DNA from: Sporosarcina sp. BI001-red
GTDB lineage: Bacteria > Bacillota > Bacilli > Bacillales_A > Planococcaceae
Reading direction: 5' to 3'
DNA length: 64,000 nt
NCBI RefSeq assembly: GCF_003384035.1
Contig: NZ_QQAK01000010.1
Coordinates: forward strand, 310,001-374,000
Of the stretch, positions 42,546 to 52,530 are shown in pieces (positions within the stretch are counted from its first letter, which is position 1; each line of letters begins with the position of its first letter). Below the pieces are notes generated by a model. The model was not told where the DNA came from and did not search any database. It saw nothing but the letters and a program-made list of their open reading frames with translations. The translations under genes and the position numbers were made by a program.

Positions 42546-44108
42546 TTGCTACATTTTACATTGGCACTTAATGATGCGTTCCGTGATGCATTCTACAAGT
42601 ACAAAAACGATATTGCGCTTCACTTTGGTGACGCGCAGGTCACGTACGAACAATTACGACTGCGCAGTAATCGATTCGCACATGCTCTGAATGACTTGCA
42701 GTTACCGAGTAATTCAAGAGTGGCGTTGTTCATGTCGAATCGTTTGGAATTTGTCTATGCCCAAATGGGTGGCTATCAGGCGGGGGTGGCTAATATTCCG
42801 CTGAACGATATGCTAGGGGAAAATGAAATTAAGTATATTTTGAAAGACTGTCATGCAAAAGTGTTGATTGTGGAAGAACAGTTTTTTGAAAAGGTTCAAC
42901 ATATCCGTAGTGAACTTCCGAATCTAACAACGATTGTAGGGATTAGTGAACATCAAGTCCCTGAAGGATTTATCTCTTGGGAAGAGTTCCAAGGGAGTCA
43001 ATCGGAAGAAGATTTAACTTTGACTATCCCTCAAGAAGATATTGCTCAAAGCGTTTACACGGGTGGCACGACAGGGAATCCAAAAGGGGTTTTGCATAGT
43101 TACCAGACGACGATCACGATTCTTTTTGCTGTCATATTGGAGAATGAAATTGCACCGGAAGAGAAGATTCTTCTGACGTCCCCGTTACCCCATGCAGCAG
43201 GAATTTCATTGCAAGCGGGACTGTTACGAGGATCCGAAATTTATATTGAAAAGAAATTCAGTGAAGAGCTGATTTTAAATCATGTGGAAACAAATAAGGT
43301 CACATACATTATGGCCGTTCCTACAATGATTTATCGAATCATCGACTTTATGGAAGGCAAGGAATACGATATTTCCTCTATCCGAACAATCGTATATGGA
43401 ACGGCACCGATTGCGAGAGAACGCTTGAAGCAGGCACTCGATATTTTTGGACCCGTGTTCATTCAAACATATGGTTTGACGGAGTCTCCTGGTGTTGCGA
43501 CAAAACTCTCTAAAAAAGATCACCATATTGAAGGGGCGAATTTAAAACACCTTACGAGCTGTGGTCGACCAACAATGTTCACACGAGTGAAAATTGTGGA
43601 TGAACAAGGTGACGAATTGGAGCGTGGGATGGAAGGTGAAATCATCATCTCATCTCCTGCAAACATGGTTGGCTATTACAATTTGCCGGAAATGACGGCT
43701 GAAAGTCTGAAAGACGGCTGGATGCATACAGGAGATATTGGCTACATGGATGAGGAGAACTATGTGTATGTGCTTGATAGAAAGAAAGATATGATTATAA
43801 GTGGCGGGATGAACGTGTATTCTTCTGAAGTGGAAAATGAATTACAAAAGCATCCTGGAATTCGTCAAGTGGCGGTCATAGGGGTCCCTGATCCAGACTG
43901 GGGAGAAGCTGTAAATGCGTTTATCATTCCGAAGGATACAAGTCTGACAGCCGATCAATTAAAGGTCTGGAGTAAAGATAAGTTGTCGGCATACAAACGT
44001 CCGAAAAACTATGAGATTGTAGGAACCCTTCCGCTCACTCCATATGGAAAGATAGACAAGAAGAAATTGCGAGAGCCGTACTGGGATACGGTGGATAGAA
44101 GAATATAA
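42546..44108 (+). CDS. Acyl-CoA synthetase (AMP-forming ligase)
   Basis: A 520-residue ANL-superfamily ligase. The ATP loop reads YTGGTTGNPKGV (about 177-188), the adenine-binding motif IQTYGLTESPG (about 310), then DGWMHTGDIGYMDEENYVYV and RKKDMIISGGMNVYSSEVE, and the catalytic Lys in YGKIDKKKL. It activates a carboxylic acid to its CoA thioester; the acid could be fatty, aromatic or a betaine-like compound. TTG 42546 is preceded by GGGGGAA. It lies 24 bp after tetR and 26 bp before the hydratase. Confidence 0.9.
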   Translation: MLHFTLALNDAFRDAFYKYKNDIALHFGDAQVTYEQLRLRSNRFAHALNDLQLPSNSRVALFMSNRLEFVYAQMGGYQAGVANIPLNDMLGENEIKYILKDCHAKVLIVEEQFFEKVQHIRSELPNLTTIVGISEHQVPEGFISWEEFQGSQSEEDLTLTIPQEDIAQSVYTGGTTGNPKGVLHSYQTTITILFAVILENEIAPEEKILLTSPLPHAAGISLQAGLLRGSEIYIEKKFSEELILNHVETNKVTYIMAVPTMIYRIIDFMEGKEYDISSIRTIVYGTAPIARERLKQALDIFGPVFIQTYGLTESPGVATKLSKKDHHIEGANLKHLTSCGRPTMFTRVKIVDEQGDELERGMEGEIIISSPANMVGYYNLPEMTAESLKDGWMHTGDIGYMDEENYVYVLDRKKDMIISGGMNVYSSEVENELQKHPGIRQVAVIGVPDPDWGEAVNAFIIPKDTSLTADQLKVWSKDKLSAYKRPKNYEIVGTLPLTPYGKIDKKKLREPYWDTVDRRI

Positions 44109-44134
44109 TTGTGTAAGGAAGGAATGTTGCATCT

Positions 44135-44914
44135 ATGAAAACGTCATATGAAACTCTGGAAGTTGAATACGAGAAACCGACTTTAATTGTAAAGTTAAAT
44201 CGACCGGACAAAGCAAATGCTATGAATTCGAAAATGTCAGCAGAACTGGATGAAGTTCTTATGGATCTGCGTCAAAGTTTAGATTGTAAATATGTTATTT
44301 TTACAGGGAACGGAAAGCATTTCTCAGCAGGGGCCGATATGGCGGAGGCTGGAGAGCAATTGAAAAATGATCCTAACTTCATTTCAACAATCCGCAATGA
44401 TCAATTAGGAAGAATCGATTTCATGCGTAAGTTCGATGAGATGGACCAAGTATCCATTGCGGCCATCAACGGGCCGATGTATGGTGCTGGATTTGCTACA
44501 GCTATGGCGTGTGATTTCAGAATAATGGCAAAGACAGCTACAGCGTGTCTACCTGAAGCACAAAGAGGAATGTTTTTCACTGCTGGCTGTACGGGACGTC
44601 TTGTAAACTTAGTGGGCCCTGCGAAGACAAAAGAGTTGATCATGCTTTGTGAGGCAATCGATGCTGACGAATCCAAACACATTGGATTGGTGAACAAAGT
44701 AGCAGAAGACTCAGAGCTGATGGAAGAAGCAAATAAGATGATTCAGCAACTAGAAAAAAGTCCATTCCTTCCATTGAAAATGACGAAGAAAATTGTAAAT
44801 GCCTCGACACCTATTTCAGGAAATACAGTGATGTACGAATCAGATTTACTAGAGCTTATATTTATGAAAAGTGATATGCAGCGAAGTATGGCCAGTTTTT
44901 CTAGTAAGAAATAG
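44135..44914 (+). CDS. Enoyl-CoA hydratase/isomerase family protein
   Basis: A 259-residue crotonase-fold enzyme. The oxyanion hole is formed by HFSAGADMAEA (about 67-77) and NGPMYGAGFATAMACDFRI (about 112-130). Position 140-150 (LPEAQRGMFFTAG) contains the Glu expected of the hydratase branch. It probably hydrates the enoyl-CoA derived from the acid activated by the ligase upstream. It is the last gene of the operon, ended by a hairpin at 44922. Confidence 0.9.
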   Translation: MKTSYETLEVEYEKPTLIVKLNRPDKANAMNSKMSAELDEVLMDLRQSLDCKYVIFTGNGKHFSAGADMAEAGEQLKNDPNFISTIRNDQLGRIDFMRKFDEMDQVSIAAINGPMYGAGFATAMACDFRIMAKTATACLPEAQRGMFFTAGCTGRLVNLVGPAKTKELIMLCEAIDADESKHIGLVNKVAEDSELMEEANKMIQQLEKSPFLPLKMTKKIVNASTPISGNTVMYESDLLELIFMKSDMQRSMASFSSKK

Positions 44915-44921
44915 ATAGATC

Positions 44922-44955
44922 AAAACCACTCAAGCCATGGACTGGAGTGGTTTTT
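44922..44955 (+). terminator. Terminator of the MFS/TetR/CoA operon
   Basis: AAAACCACTC pairs with GAGTGGTTTT around a 13-nt loop, followed by TG. Confidence 0.85.
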
Positions 44956-45128
44956 GTGTATTTAAGATTGTCACATGGATCTTTTTAGGCATCTGCGTAA
45001 TACAAAAACTAAATCTGGTAAGTTATATTGGGAGCTGTACCATAATCATTATTTACACGGCTTTTAATGTGAAAAAGTATCTGAATGTAAACTTTCTAGT
45101 CGTTTTAACATTCACAGTTGCTCAATGA
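44937..45128 (+). other. Hydrophobic reading frame of doubtful status
   Basis: A 63-codon frame with two hydrophobic segments (FKIVTWIFLGICVI and YIGSCTIIIIYTAF, then a basic stretch). Its ATG lies inside the preceding terminator and has no ribosome site. It may be the remnant of a small membrane protein, or chance. The rest of the gap to 45203 contains no other signal. Confidence 0.25.
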
Positions 45129-45203
45129 ATAGGTACTTACTACCTTTTTAATTTAAGTATTCTGAATCATTTATAATTCATTCCTCTTTATCTATTCATC
45201 ATG

Positions 45204-45250
45204 TGTTATATTGCTAATTAGAACTGGTATATACCAGCTGTATATACCAG
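45204..45250 (+). promoter_or_regulatory. Extended -10 promoter and DasR/NagR-like tandem operator
   Basis: An extended -10 box TGT-TATATT is at 45204-45212. Just downstream are CTGGTATATACCAG (45224-45237), a perfect palindrome, and an overlapping near-copy CTGTATATACCAG (45238-45250). TGGT-N4-ACCA is the core known for GntR/HutC-family DasR/NagR operators that respond to glucosamine phosphates, which suits the N-acetylglucosaminidase gene that follows. Confidence 0.62.
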
Positions 45251-45285
45251 TTAATAACTACAAAAATGAAACGGGGGAATGGAGC

Positions 45286-48200
45286 TTGAAGAAAAGTAAA
45301 AAGTCGTTCGTAAGTTTGGCTGCAGCTTTACTTATGTTGATAAGTACAGTTGCTGGATCTATTGGTTTAACTGGGGTCCAAGTTGTCCACGCTGCTGAAC
45401 CAACGGGAGAAATGAAACCGTATACAATTTATCCGAATCCACATGAAATTACGTATAGTGGACAGCAATTTGATGTGAGCGACTCAGTTAATGTTGTTTA
45501 TGAAACACACGTAGATCAGTATACGAAAGATCGAGTGGAAGAACTGTTGAATTCGAAAGACCTCACTTTCACGGAATCTACAGAAATCGTTGCGGATCGA
45601 ACGAACTTCTTGGTGGGTATTCATCAATCAGGTGAAATTGTCGACAGCTATTTTAAGGACAATCAGTTGACGGACGAAACGGTTTTGGCGAAGTTGGATG
45701 CTAACATTATCTCCGTTCAAGATAATATCATTGCTATTTTAGGGAAAGATGTCGACTCCGCGTTCTACGGAGTTACTACTGTGAAGCATATTTTTAAGCA
45801 AATGCAAAACCGTTCGATTGAAGAGTTAACAATAAAAGACTATGCAGATGTTAAAGGCAGAGGATTTATCGAAGGGTATTATGGTGAACCGTGGTCAAAT
45901 GAAGACCGTGCTGACCTTATGACTTTTGGCGGCGACTTCAAGATGAATTCATATATCTATGCACCAAAAGATGATCCTAAACATAATGGGAAATGGAGAG
46001 AGTTGTATACACCAGAAGAGCTGGTGAAAATCAGTAAGCTTGCGGAAGCAGGGAATGCAAGTAAAACAAGATTTGTGTATACGTTACATCCATTCATGAA
46101 TAATGCAATTCGTTTTAATACAGAAGAAAATTATCAACAAGATTTAGCAATCATTAAAGAGAAATTTACACAATTAATGGATTCAGGAGTAAGGAAGTTC
46201 GGTATTTTAGCCGATGACGCAGGCGTTCCTCCTCAAGGAGCGGAAACTTACGTACGACTGATGAAGGACTTGACGAATTGGCTAGTGGAGAAACAGGCTG
46301 ATTATGACGGTCTGGTCACTGATATGATTTTCTGTCCAAATGATTACATGGGTTGGGGAGAAAGCGGACAAATCCAAACGCTAAGAGATTTGCCGAAGTC
46401 TGTAAGCTTGATCCAAACAGGTGGTAAGGTTTGGGGAGAGGTATCGAATAATTTCACTTCATCGTTCACTAAGAATGCCGGAAGAGGCCCCTATCTTTGG
46501 ATTAACTGGCCGTGTACGGATAACTCGAAGCAACATTTAATCATGGGTGGGCAGGAAACATTCCTTCAGCCTAACGTAAATCCAGATAACATTGAAGGCA
46601 TTGTGCTCAATCCAATGCAACAAGCGGAGCCAAGTAAAATCGCAATTTTTGCGAATGCAGATTATGCTTGGAACATCTGGGATAGTTCTAAACAGGCAGA
46701 CCAAAACTGGAATGATTCGTTTGCATATGTGGATCATGCGAACAATAACGAAACAACGGCATCGAATGCGTTGAAAGAGTTATCGAAACATATGATCAAT
46801 CAAAACATGGATACGCGTGTTGCGAAGCTAGAAGAGTCAGTTGAATTAGCACCGAAATTGAATGCTTTTAAAGCAGCACTTGGAAAAGAACCTATCGCAG
46901 GTCAAGCAACAGAGCTGATTACAGAATTTGAAACGATTCTTAATGCAGCAGAGACGTATAAAGAAAACCCTGGGAATGCAAGAACGAGAGATCAAATCAT
47001 TTATTGGTTGGATAGTGCGATTGATACAGCGAATGCAGCGATCTCTTTATTGAAAGCGGAGATAGCGCATGAAGCAGGGGACAAGCCCGCGGTATGGGAA
47101 AACTACAGCCAAGGTCAGGCTGCATTTGATGCTTCAAAAAATCACCCATTCCGATACATTGACCACTATCAATATGCGGAAGTAGGCGTGCAGCATATCG
47201 TGCCGTTTGTGAAAACACTACTGAACGATGTGTCATCGAAAGTTCAATCCATTGTCAATCCAGACTTGAACAGTGCGAGTGTCATTACAAATCGTACGGA
47301 CACACCAACCGGGGACTTAAAAAACCTGCTAGATAACAATACGAACACGGATGTTGTCTATAAAACACCGAGTTCAATTGCGGTTGGGACGTATATTGGT
47401 GTTCTTTATGAAAAGCCATTTACATTGAATTCAGCTCGCTTTGAACTGGGAAGGGTTGGAAACGATAACGATACATTTAACGCAAGTAAGCTGCAAGTTA
47501 CCGTTGACGGGACAACATGGACTGACGTCGAAGGACAAGTGTTTGGTCACGTCACGCAAGCTGTTGCGGAAAACTTGAATTTAAAAGTTAAAGGTGTTCG
47601 ATTGATTGCGACAGAAAATCGAGAAGGCACTTGGTTAGGTATCAAAGACATTGTCATTAATGAACAACAACAAGAAGAAGTTGAAGAATTAGAATCGAAG
47701 TTGATGGTGCCAGATCACTTCAAGCTCTATCAAGGAACAGAAGCGAATCTATTTGATGGAAACGACACGACGTTTGCTTGGTACAATCCGTCAGGTACAG
47801 TAAAAGATACGTCGGTTGTAGGTGATTATATTGGCGTGGATTTATTGAAAGTGAAAAATCTTGGCAAGGTTTCTTTCGCTATCGGGAGAGATAGCGTCGA
47901 TAAATGGACAGATTATCAGCTGGAGTATTCCACGGATAATGTAACCTATACAAAGTTCAAAGAGTATAAAGGGAAAGCTTCAGGAATGGATAAAATCGAT
48001 GAAGATTTAACAGGTGTACTAGCGCGATATGTACGCGTTAAAAATCTTAAGAACGTACCTGTTTGGCTGAAATTCAGCGAAATTAAAGTGGAATCTGCAA
48101 AGTCGAATTCAGAGTTCACGTATACGAACAATGAATTGTATAAAGGCATTGCTTCTCAACATTCACTTGAAAAGACAAGCTTGGGTAAAACAACAGACAT

Positions 48201-50214
48201 CACACTTCAACCAACAGAATATATTGGTTTGAAATTAGAACGTATTAAGGAATTGAACGTTGTAAACGCATCTGAAACGAGTGGGAAATTGACGTTGGAA
48301 GCTTCAGCGAATGCAGTTGAATGGAAAACGCCACAAGAAGGAACGAATGCCCGTTACGTACGCTTTGTGAATCATACGAATGAAGCCATTACTTTTAACT
48401 TGGATGAATTCAGTGTTTCATCAAAGGAAGTTTACGGACCTGAGTTTGTGGAAACGACGATGGGCATTGCACCAAACTGGTCGGAAAATGACTCTAGAAA
48501 GAAAGATACACTTCTGAACTTGTTTGATAAAAAGCTTGAGACGAAGACCATTTTCGCGGACTACCAAAGAAAAGGTGAATACATTACTTATTCTGTAGGA
48601 GAGCCAAGAATCTTTAACAGTCTTCGTATTTATAACGATGAAAATGAGAGTAACTATATTCGGGATGCAGTTGTACTATTGTCGATGGATAACAAAACAT
48701 GGACGGATATCGCAACATTAGGTGATGGCCAAGATAACATGGCGGGTGGCAAACCGGATTATTCCGACAAGATTAAAGATGGCTACACTCATGATTCAGT
48801 GAATCCTGGAAACTACTATTTCGGGAACGAAAAGATTGGCGGCATTGAAGCGAAATATATTCGAATTCTTTTCACAGCTAATTATCCAGCACGATTTGCT
48901 CATATGAACGAAATTCTGATTAATGGTGGAGAGTTTGTAAAGACAGAGAACAATCCAACCTTTGCAGCAGATCCAATTGAAGAAGAAGGATTTGGTCCGG
49001 GGCAGTTATTTGATGGTGATTTGACGACAGCGTTCAAGCCGAACATGAGCGACCGAATTGATGGAACTTTGACATATCGTTTATCAGAAAAAACAGATGC
49101 GACAGCGATTACAATCGTTCAAGGCTCAAAAAATATATCCAACGCTACTGTAAGTGCAAGAGTTGGTGCGGACGAGTGGGTTGAATTAGGGACATTGGAT
49201 AGCAGTCTAAATACGTTCTACAATTCATCGTATGACAATATTTTTGAAATTAAATTGTCGTGGGGAGATGTCCAGCCTCTTATCTATGAAATGAATATTT
49301 CATCGAACAAAGATCTAGTTGAGAAAGTTAACAAAGCAGCACTTGTTACAGCAATCGCAGAAGCGGAGAAGAATGAGCAGGCGGACTATACTGCTGAAAG
49401 CTGGAAAGGGTTAAGTGAAGCATTGCTTAAAGCCAAAGAAGTGAATAAGAAAACATCAGCAACTCAATCAGAAGTGGATCAAGCGACAACTAACCTAACG
49501 ACAGCATTGGGTAAACTAGTAGTCAATCCCATATCACTTGAATTAGAAGTTGAAAACGCAACGATTACAGCTGGAGAAGAGTTGGATTTACGATCACTAA
49601 TTACACTTGCGTTGGATTCTAAGGGGAATGATGCGGCTCAATCTGTCGTAATCAATGCGGGTGGATTTGATCACAACGCACCTGGTACTTACGAAGTCAC
49701 ATTCACGTTGGCTGAAGATGGAGTAGAAACAATAGTGAAAACAGCAATCGTCACTGTTGAAAAAGTACCATCTCAACCAATTACGGAAATCGCCGATCTT
49801 TATACGCTAGTTGCACACTATAAAGAATCAGGTGACATTTTAGATAAGAAAGCTGTGAAAGATTTAGAAAAGCAAATCAAGAAGATAGAGAAGGAAGCAA
49901 ACAAAGGAAAAGGCAAAGATAAGCTGATAGACATAGATCAGTTGAAAGACAAGAACCAAGATAAAGATAAAGCGAAACAAAAGAAAGAAGAAGAGAAACA
50001 AAAGAAAAAAGAGGAGAAGGAAAAGAAAAAAGAAGAGAAAAAAGCAGAGAAACAAAAGAAAGAAGAGGAAAAACAAAATAAGAAAGTCGTGAAGGAATTA
50101 AACAAATTCAAGTCTTTGTTGGATAAGCAATTACAAAAGAAACAAATTACTGGAGTAGCTTATCAAGGTCTTACTGAAGGTGCAAATGTACTGATTGAAA
50201 AACGTTTAAATTGA
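45286..50214 (+). CDS. Secreted GH84 beta-N-acetylglucosaminidase, multidomain
   Basis: 1642 residues. A signal peptide (1 to about 36, cleaved after VVHA) and a GH84 N-domain (about 40-170) precede the GH84 barrel (about 175-460): GFIEGYYGEPWS, then the catalytic pair Asp310-Asp311 in ILADDAGVP, and LWINWPCTDNS. A helical bundle and several F5/8-type (CBM32-like) carbohydrate-binding domains follow, a FIVAR-like helical module and an Ig-like domain. The C-terminus is a strongly charged Lys/Glu coiled coil of about 75 residues without LPXTG. TTG 45286 has GGGGGAATGGAG upstream. Likely substrates are N-acetylglucosamine-containing glycans or hyaluronan. Confidence 0.93.
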   Translation: MKKSKKSFVSLAAALLMLISTVAGSIGLTGVQVVHAAEPTGEMKPYTIYPNPHEITYSGQQFDVSDSVNVVYETHVDQYTKDRVEELLNSKDLTFTESTEIVADRTNFLVGIHQSGEIVDSYFKDNQLTDETVLAKLDANIISVQDNIIAILGKDVDSAFYGVTTVKHIFKQMQNRSIEELTIKDYADVKGRGFIEGYYGEPWSNEDRADLMTFGGDFKMNSYIYAPKDDPKHNGKWRELYTPEELVKISKLAEAGNASKTRFVYTLHPFMNNAIRFNTEENYQQDLAIIKEKFTQLMDSGVRKFGILADDAGVPPQGAETYVRLMKDLTNWLVEKQADYDGLVTDMIFCPNDYMGWGESGQIQTLRDLPKSVSLIQTGGKVWGEVSNNFTSSFTKNAGRGPYLWINWPCTDNSKQHLIMGGQETFLQPNVNPDNIEGIVLNPMQQAEPSKIAIFANADYAWNIWDSSKQADQNWNDSFAYVDHANNNETTASNALKELSKHMINQNMDTRVAKLEESVELAPKLNAFKAALGKEPIAGQATELITEFETILNAAETYKENPGNARTRDQIIYWLDSAIDTANAAISLLKAEIAHEAGDKPAVWENYSQGQAAFDASKNHPFRYIDHYQYAEVGVQHIVPFVKTLLNDVSSKVQSIVNPDLNSASVITNRTDTPTGDLKNLLDNNTNTDVVYKTPSSIAVGTYIGVLYEKPFTLNSARFELGRVGNDNDTFNASKLQVTVDGTTWTDVEGQVFGHVTQAVAENLNLKVKGVRLIATENREGTWLGIKDIVINEQQQEEVEELESKLMVPDHFKLYQGTEANLFDGNDTTFAWYNPSGTVKDTSVVGDYIGVDLLKVKNLGKVSFAIGRDSVDKWTDYQLEYSTDNVTYTKFKEYKGKASGMDKIDEDLTGVLARYVRVKNLKNVPVWLKFSEIKVESAKSNSEFTYTNNELYKGIASQHSLEKTSLGKTTDITLQPTEYIGLKLERIKELNVVNASETSGKLTLEASANAVEWKTPQEGTNARYVRFVNHTNEAITFNLDEFSVSSKEVYGPEFVETTMGIAPNWSENDSRKKDTLLNLFDKKLETKTIFADYQRKGEYITYSVGEPRIFNSLRIYNDENESNYIRDAVVLLSMDNKTWTDIATLGDGQDNMAGGKPDYSDKIKDGYTHDSVNPGNYYFGNEKIGGIEAKYIRILFTANYPARFAHMNEILINGGEFVKTENNPTFAADPIEEEGFGPGQLFDGDLTTAFKPNMSDRIDGTLTYRLSEKTDATAITIVQGSKNISNATVSARVGADEWVELGTLDSSLNTFYNSSYDNIFEIKLSWGDVQPLIYEMNISSNKDLVEKVNKAALVTAIAEAEKNEQADYTAESWKGLSEALLKAKEVNKKTSATQSEVDQATTNLTTALGKLVVNPISLELEVENATITAGEELDLRSLITLALDSKGNDAAQSVVINAGGFDHNAPGTYEVTFTLAEDGVETIVKTAIVTVEKVPSQPITEIADLYTLVAHYKESGDILDKKAVKDLEKQIKKIEKEANKGKGKDKLIDIDQLKDKNQDKDKAKQKKEEEKQKKKEEKEKKKEEKKAEKQKKEEEKQNKKVVKELNKFKSLLDKQLQKKQITGVAYQGLTEGANVLIEKRLN

Positions 50215-50250
50215 GTGAATGAAGTTGGGTTACTCATTTGTTGTAAATCT

Positions 50251-50290
50251 TTATCGAGCTGATGACAGTCAGCTCGATAAGGATTTTTTT
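50251..50290 (+). terminator. Terminator of the GH84 gene
   Basis: TTATCGAGCTGA pairs with TCAGCTCGATAA around TGACAG, followed by GGATTTTTTT. Confidence 0.92.
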
Positions 50291-50601
50291 CGTTCATATT
50301 ACTAAAGTGATATGAAGTGTGTGTACTATATGTAGTGAACTATACATAAAACTGCTAAGAGACTGTTAACTAGTTTAAAAAGTCTCAGAAAGAATGTGAA
50401 TCTATAATGTGACAATTAATAACACTTAATTTACATGAAGAGGGGTAATTTATGCTATCATATGCTAGTATAATAAAAACTTATATAGTATGAAAGACTA
50501 CATAACTCAAGTTATTAAAGATTTAGAAAACACTATATTGTGAGTGTTGAATAGCTATATTTTGTTACATGTCTAAAAAGAATAGAAGGGAGAACTTAAA
50601 A
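50291..50601. other. AT-rich intergenic region
   Basis: About 310 bp with no gene. A TATAAT box occurs near 50470 but no good -35 is seen at proper spacing. It should contain the promoter for the deacetylase and lipoprotein pair. Nothing else stands out. Confidence 0.35.
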
Positions 50602-51495
50602 ATGCGATTAAACAATAAAGGGAGAGTTCTGTCTGCTATTCTATTAGTAGCAGTGGTTGTTCTAATATTTGAATTAGTTATTGCGAATAAGAGCGACAAA
50701 GCTGCAGCGACTATACATACAACTTCAGTGGAAACATTACCGGTTTCGTTTGAACCGATTAAAGGTTTTGAAGAATCTCCATTGAGGCAGTCAATTCTCT
50801 TAAAAGAGAGAGCCGAGAAAGAAGTTGCGAGAAAAGAAGCAGTTGCCAAGCAAAATAAAATCGATCAACGTGAGAAAGCGATTTATCTAACATTTGATGA
50901 TGGTCCTTCAGCTGTAGCTGACCAATTGCTAGATACATTGGATGCCTATCAAATGAAAGCAACATTCTTCATGTTAGGTCCGAATATAAAGGAACATTCG
51001 AAGACCGTTATTCGCATGAAGAATGAAGGCTTTGGACTGGGCTTACATGGAGTTACGCATGAAGCAGGCAAAATCTATAGTAGTGCATCTGCACCAGCGG
51101 ATGAAATGATTAAGGATCGCAAAATACTTGAAGATGTGACAGGCGTTCATTCCAACATGGTCCGACTTCCGTATGGGAGTATTCCGTACTTAACGGAAGA
51201 CATGCGATATTTGCTGGACCAAAACGATTTCAATGTATGGGATTGGAATGTGGATAGTCGCGACTGGGAATTGAAAGACAGAAGGTATGTGCAGCAAACG
51301 AAGCAGGCAATTGATCGGTTTATACAAGCGGGTGTTACACCGGTCGTGTTACTGCATGATAAGCCACATACAATCCAATACTTGCCGGAGCTGCTATCTT
51401 ATATTAAAAAGCAGGGCTATAAAACAAAAGTGTTGACCAATGAAACACCACCCGAAACCTTTCAATGTAACGGGCGCTGTCATTCTATCAGCTAA
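50602..51495 (+). CDS. Polysaccharide (peptidoglycan/chitin) deacetylase family protein
   Basis: 297 residues. An N-terminal membrane segment (LSAILLVAVVVLIFELVIA) anchors or exports a NodB-fold domain. TFDDGP has the catalytic base and metal Asp at 99-100, and the metal histidines are His149 and His153 in LHGVTHE. RLPYGS and DSRDWE follow, and LLHDKP closes the site. It should remove N-acetyl groups from GlcNAc or MurNAc in the wall or in a surface glycan. ATG 50602 with AAGGGAG is preferred over ATG 50569, which has no ribosome site. The lipoprotein gene follows after 29 bp. Confidence 0.9.
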   Translation: MRLNNKGRVLSAILLVAVVVLIFELVIANKSDKAAATIHTTSVETLPVSFEPIKGFEESPLRQSILLKERAEKEVARKEAVAKQNKIDQREKAIYLTFDDGPSAVADQLLDTLDAYQMKATFFMLGPNIKEHSKTVIRMKNEGFGLGLHGVTHEAGKIYSSASAPADEMIKDRKILEDVTGVHSNMVRLPYGSIPYLTEDMRYLLDQNDFNVWDWNVDSRDWELKDRRYVQQTKQAIDRFIQAGVTPVVLLHDKPHTIQYLPELLSYIKKQGYKTKVLTNETPPETFQCNGRCHSIS

Positions 51496-51524
51496 TTTAT
51501 GAGGTGGAGCAAGGAGGGATTAAG

Positions 51525-52163
51525 TTGAACCGAATCGTTGGTTTTGTCATGATTATAGGTTTGTTTTCACTGCTTACTGGCTGTCAATCAGATAAGAAAC
51601 AAGCAGCTGAAATACATACGAAGATAGAGGAGTCGGCAACATTTGAAAAGGAATTCGTTGCGGACCAAAAGGATTTGGTTAAAAGCAGGGAAAAGGTCCA
51701 AGCAGTTTATCAAGATATAATAGCTCTAAACAGCACTGACACAAATGCCATCAAACAAACGTTAAGTGATCATGAGATGTCCACGGAAAAACAGCAACTG
51801 AACGAAGCGGAAAAGAATTTCCAAAGCGCTTATCAGAAGCTCATGTCTATTGATGAAAATATTGAGCTGATCAAAGATAAGGATCAAAAGAAAAAAGCAA
51901 CAAAACTCACGACACTCATGAACACTCGCAAAAAGTCGATGGAGACCTTTTTCAACACCTATCGCGATCAAATGAAAACACAAAACACATTCTTTCAGAA
52001 TCTAGAACAAGGTAATTTTGAACTGGACACACTTGAGGATGAGATCCATCATATAAACGAAGATAGTGAAAAGATGGAAAAAGTGATTAAGCAATTTAAT
52101 CAGGATACGAAGCGATATAATGAGGTGGAGAATGATTATTTCGGGATGGCTGGTTTGAGTTGA
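51525..52163 (+). CDS. YkyA-like cell-wall-binding lipoprotein
   Basis: 212 residues. A lipoprotein signal with the lipobox LLTGC (Cys about 19) is followed by a nearly all-helical, Lys/Glu-rich body, predicted to form coiled coils. It matches the YkyA family, annotated as putative cell-wall-binding lipoproteins with no proven function. TTG 51525 follows AAGGAGGG. It is probably co-transcribed with the deacetylase. Confidence 0.82.
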   Translation: MNRIVGFVMIIGLFSLLTGCQSDKKQAAEIHTKIEESATFEKEFVADQKDLVKSREKVQAVYQDIIALNSTDTNAIKQTLSDHEMSTEKQQLNEAEKNFQSAYQKLMSIDENIELIKDKDQKKKATKLTTLMNTRKKSMETFFNTYRDQMKTQNTFFQNLEQGNFELDTLEDEIHHINEDSEKMEKVIKQFNQDTKRYNEVENDYFGMAGLS

Positions 52164-52204
52164 GATACGAGTCAAGTAATCTTTCCTAATATAGAATGAA
52201 TGAG

Positions 52205-52242
52205 AAAACCTTCTGGCCAATAATGCTAGAAGGTTATTTTTT
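52205..52242 (+). terminator. Terminator of the deacetylase/lipoprotein operon
   Basis: AACCTTCT pairs with AGAAGGTT around a 13-nt loop, then ATTTTTTA. Confidence 0.82.
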
Positions 52243-52454
52243 ACTACTTATTTCGTCTCGAAACTCTTTAGCAAAACACTTTTGCACAATGAATTGTTCA
52301 GCGTATACGTAATTTGATAATTTTCCAGACGTATATCTAACTATCCAAATGAATCGTAGTGAATGGATTTAGTATAACGCTGTTCTATAACAATATAAGG
52401 GGTTCAAAATAGACTGTAAAAACCCTCGTATATGAGTATTCTAAATACTTAATC

Positions 52455-52516
52455 TTGACATATGAAAATGTTGTAAATATACTACTATTAATAACTGGTC
52501 CAACCAGTATACCAGT
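52455..52516 (+). promoter_or_regulatory. Consensus promoter with FadR/GntR-type operator
   Basis: TTGACA (52455-52460), 17 bp, TATACT (52478-52483). The inverted repeat ACTGGT-CCA-ACCAGT is at 52494-52508, directly over the expected transcription start, followed by an extra ATACCAGT half (52509-52516). TGGT-N3-ACCA fits the FadR-subfamily consensus, and a FadR-type regulator is encoded 1.6 kb downstream in the same cluster. Confidence 0.78.
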
Positions 52517-52530
52517 AGAGGGGGATTAGT

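Noticed and set aside
49864-50076. Very hydrophobic Phe/Leu-rich minus-strand peptide
   Set aside because: Product of reading the Lys/Glu-rich coiled-coil codons of the GH84 gene in antisense.
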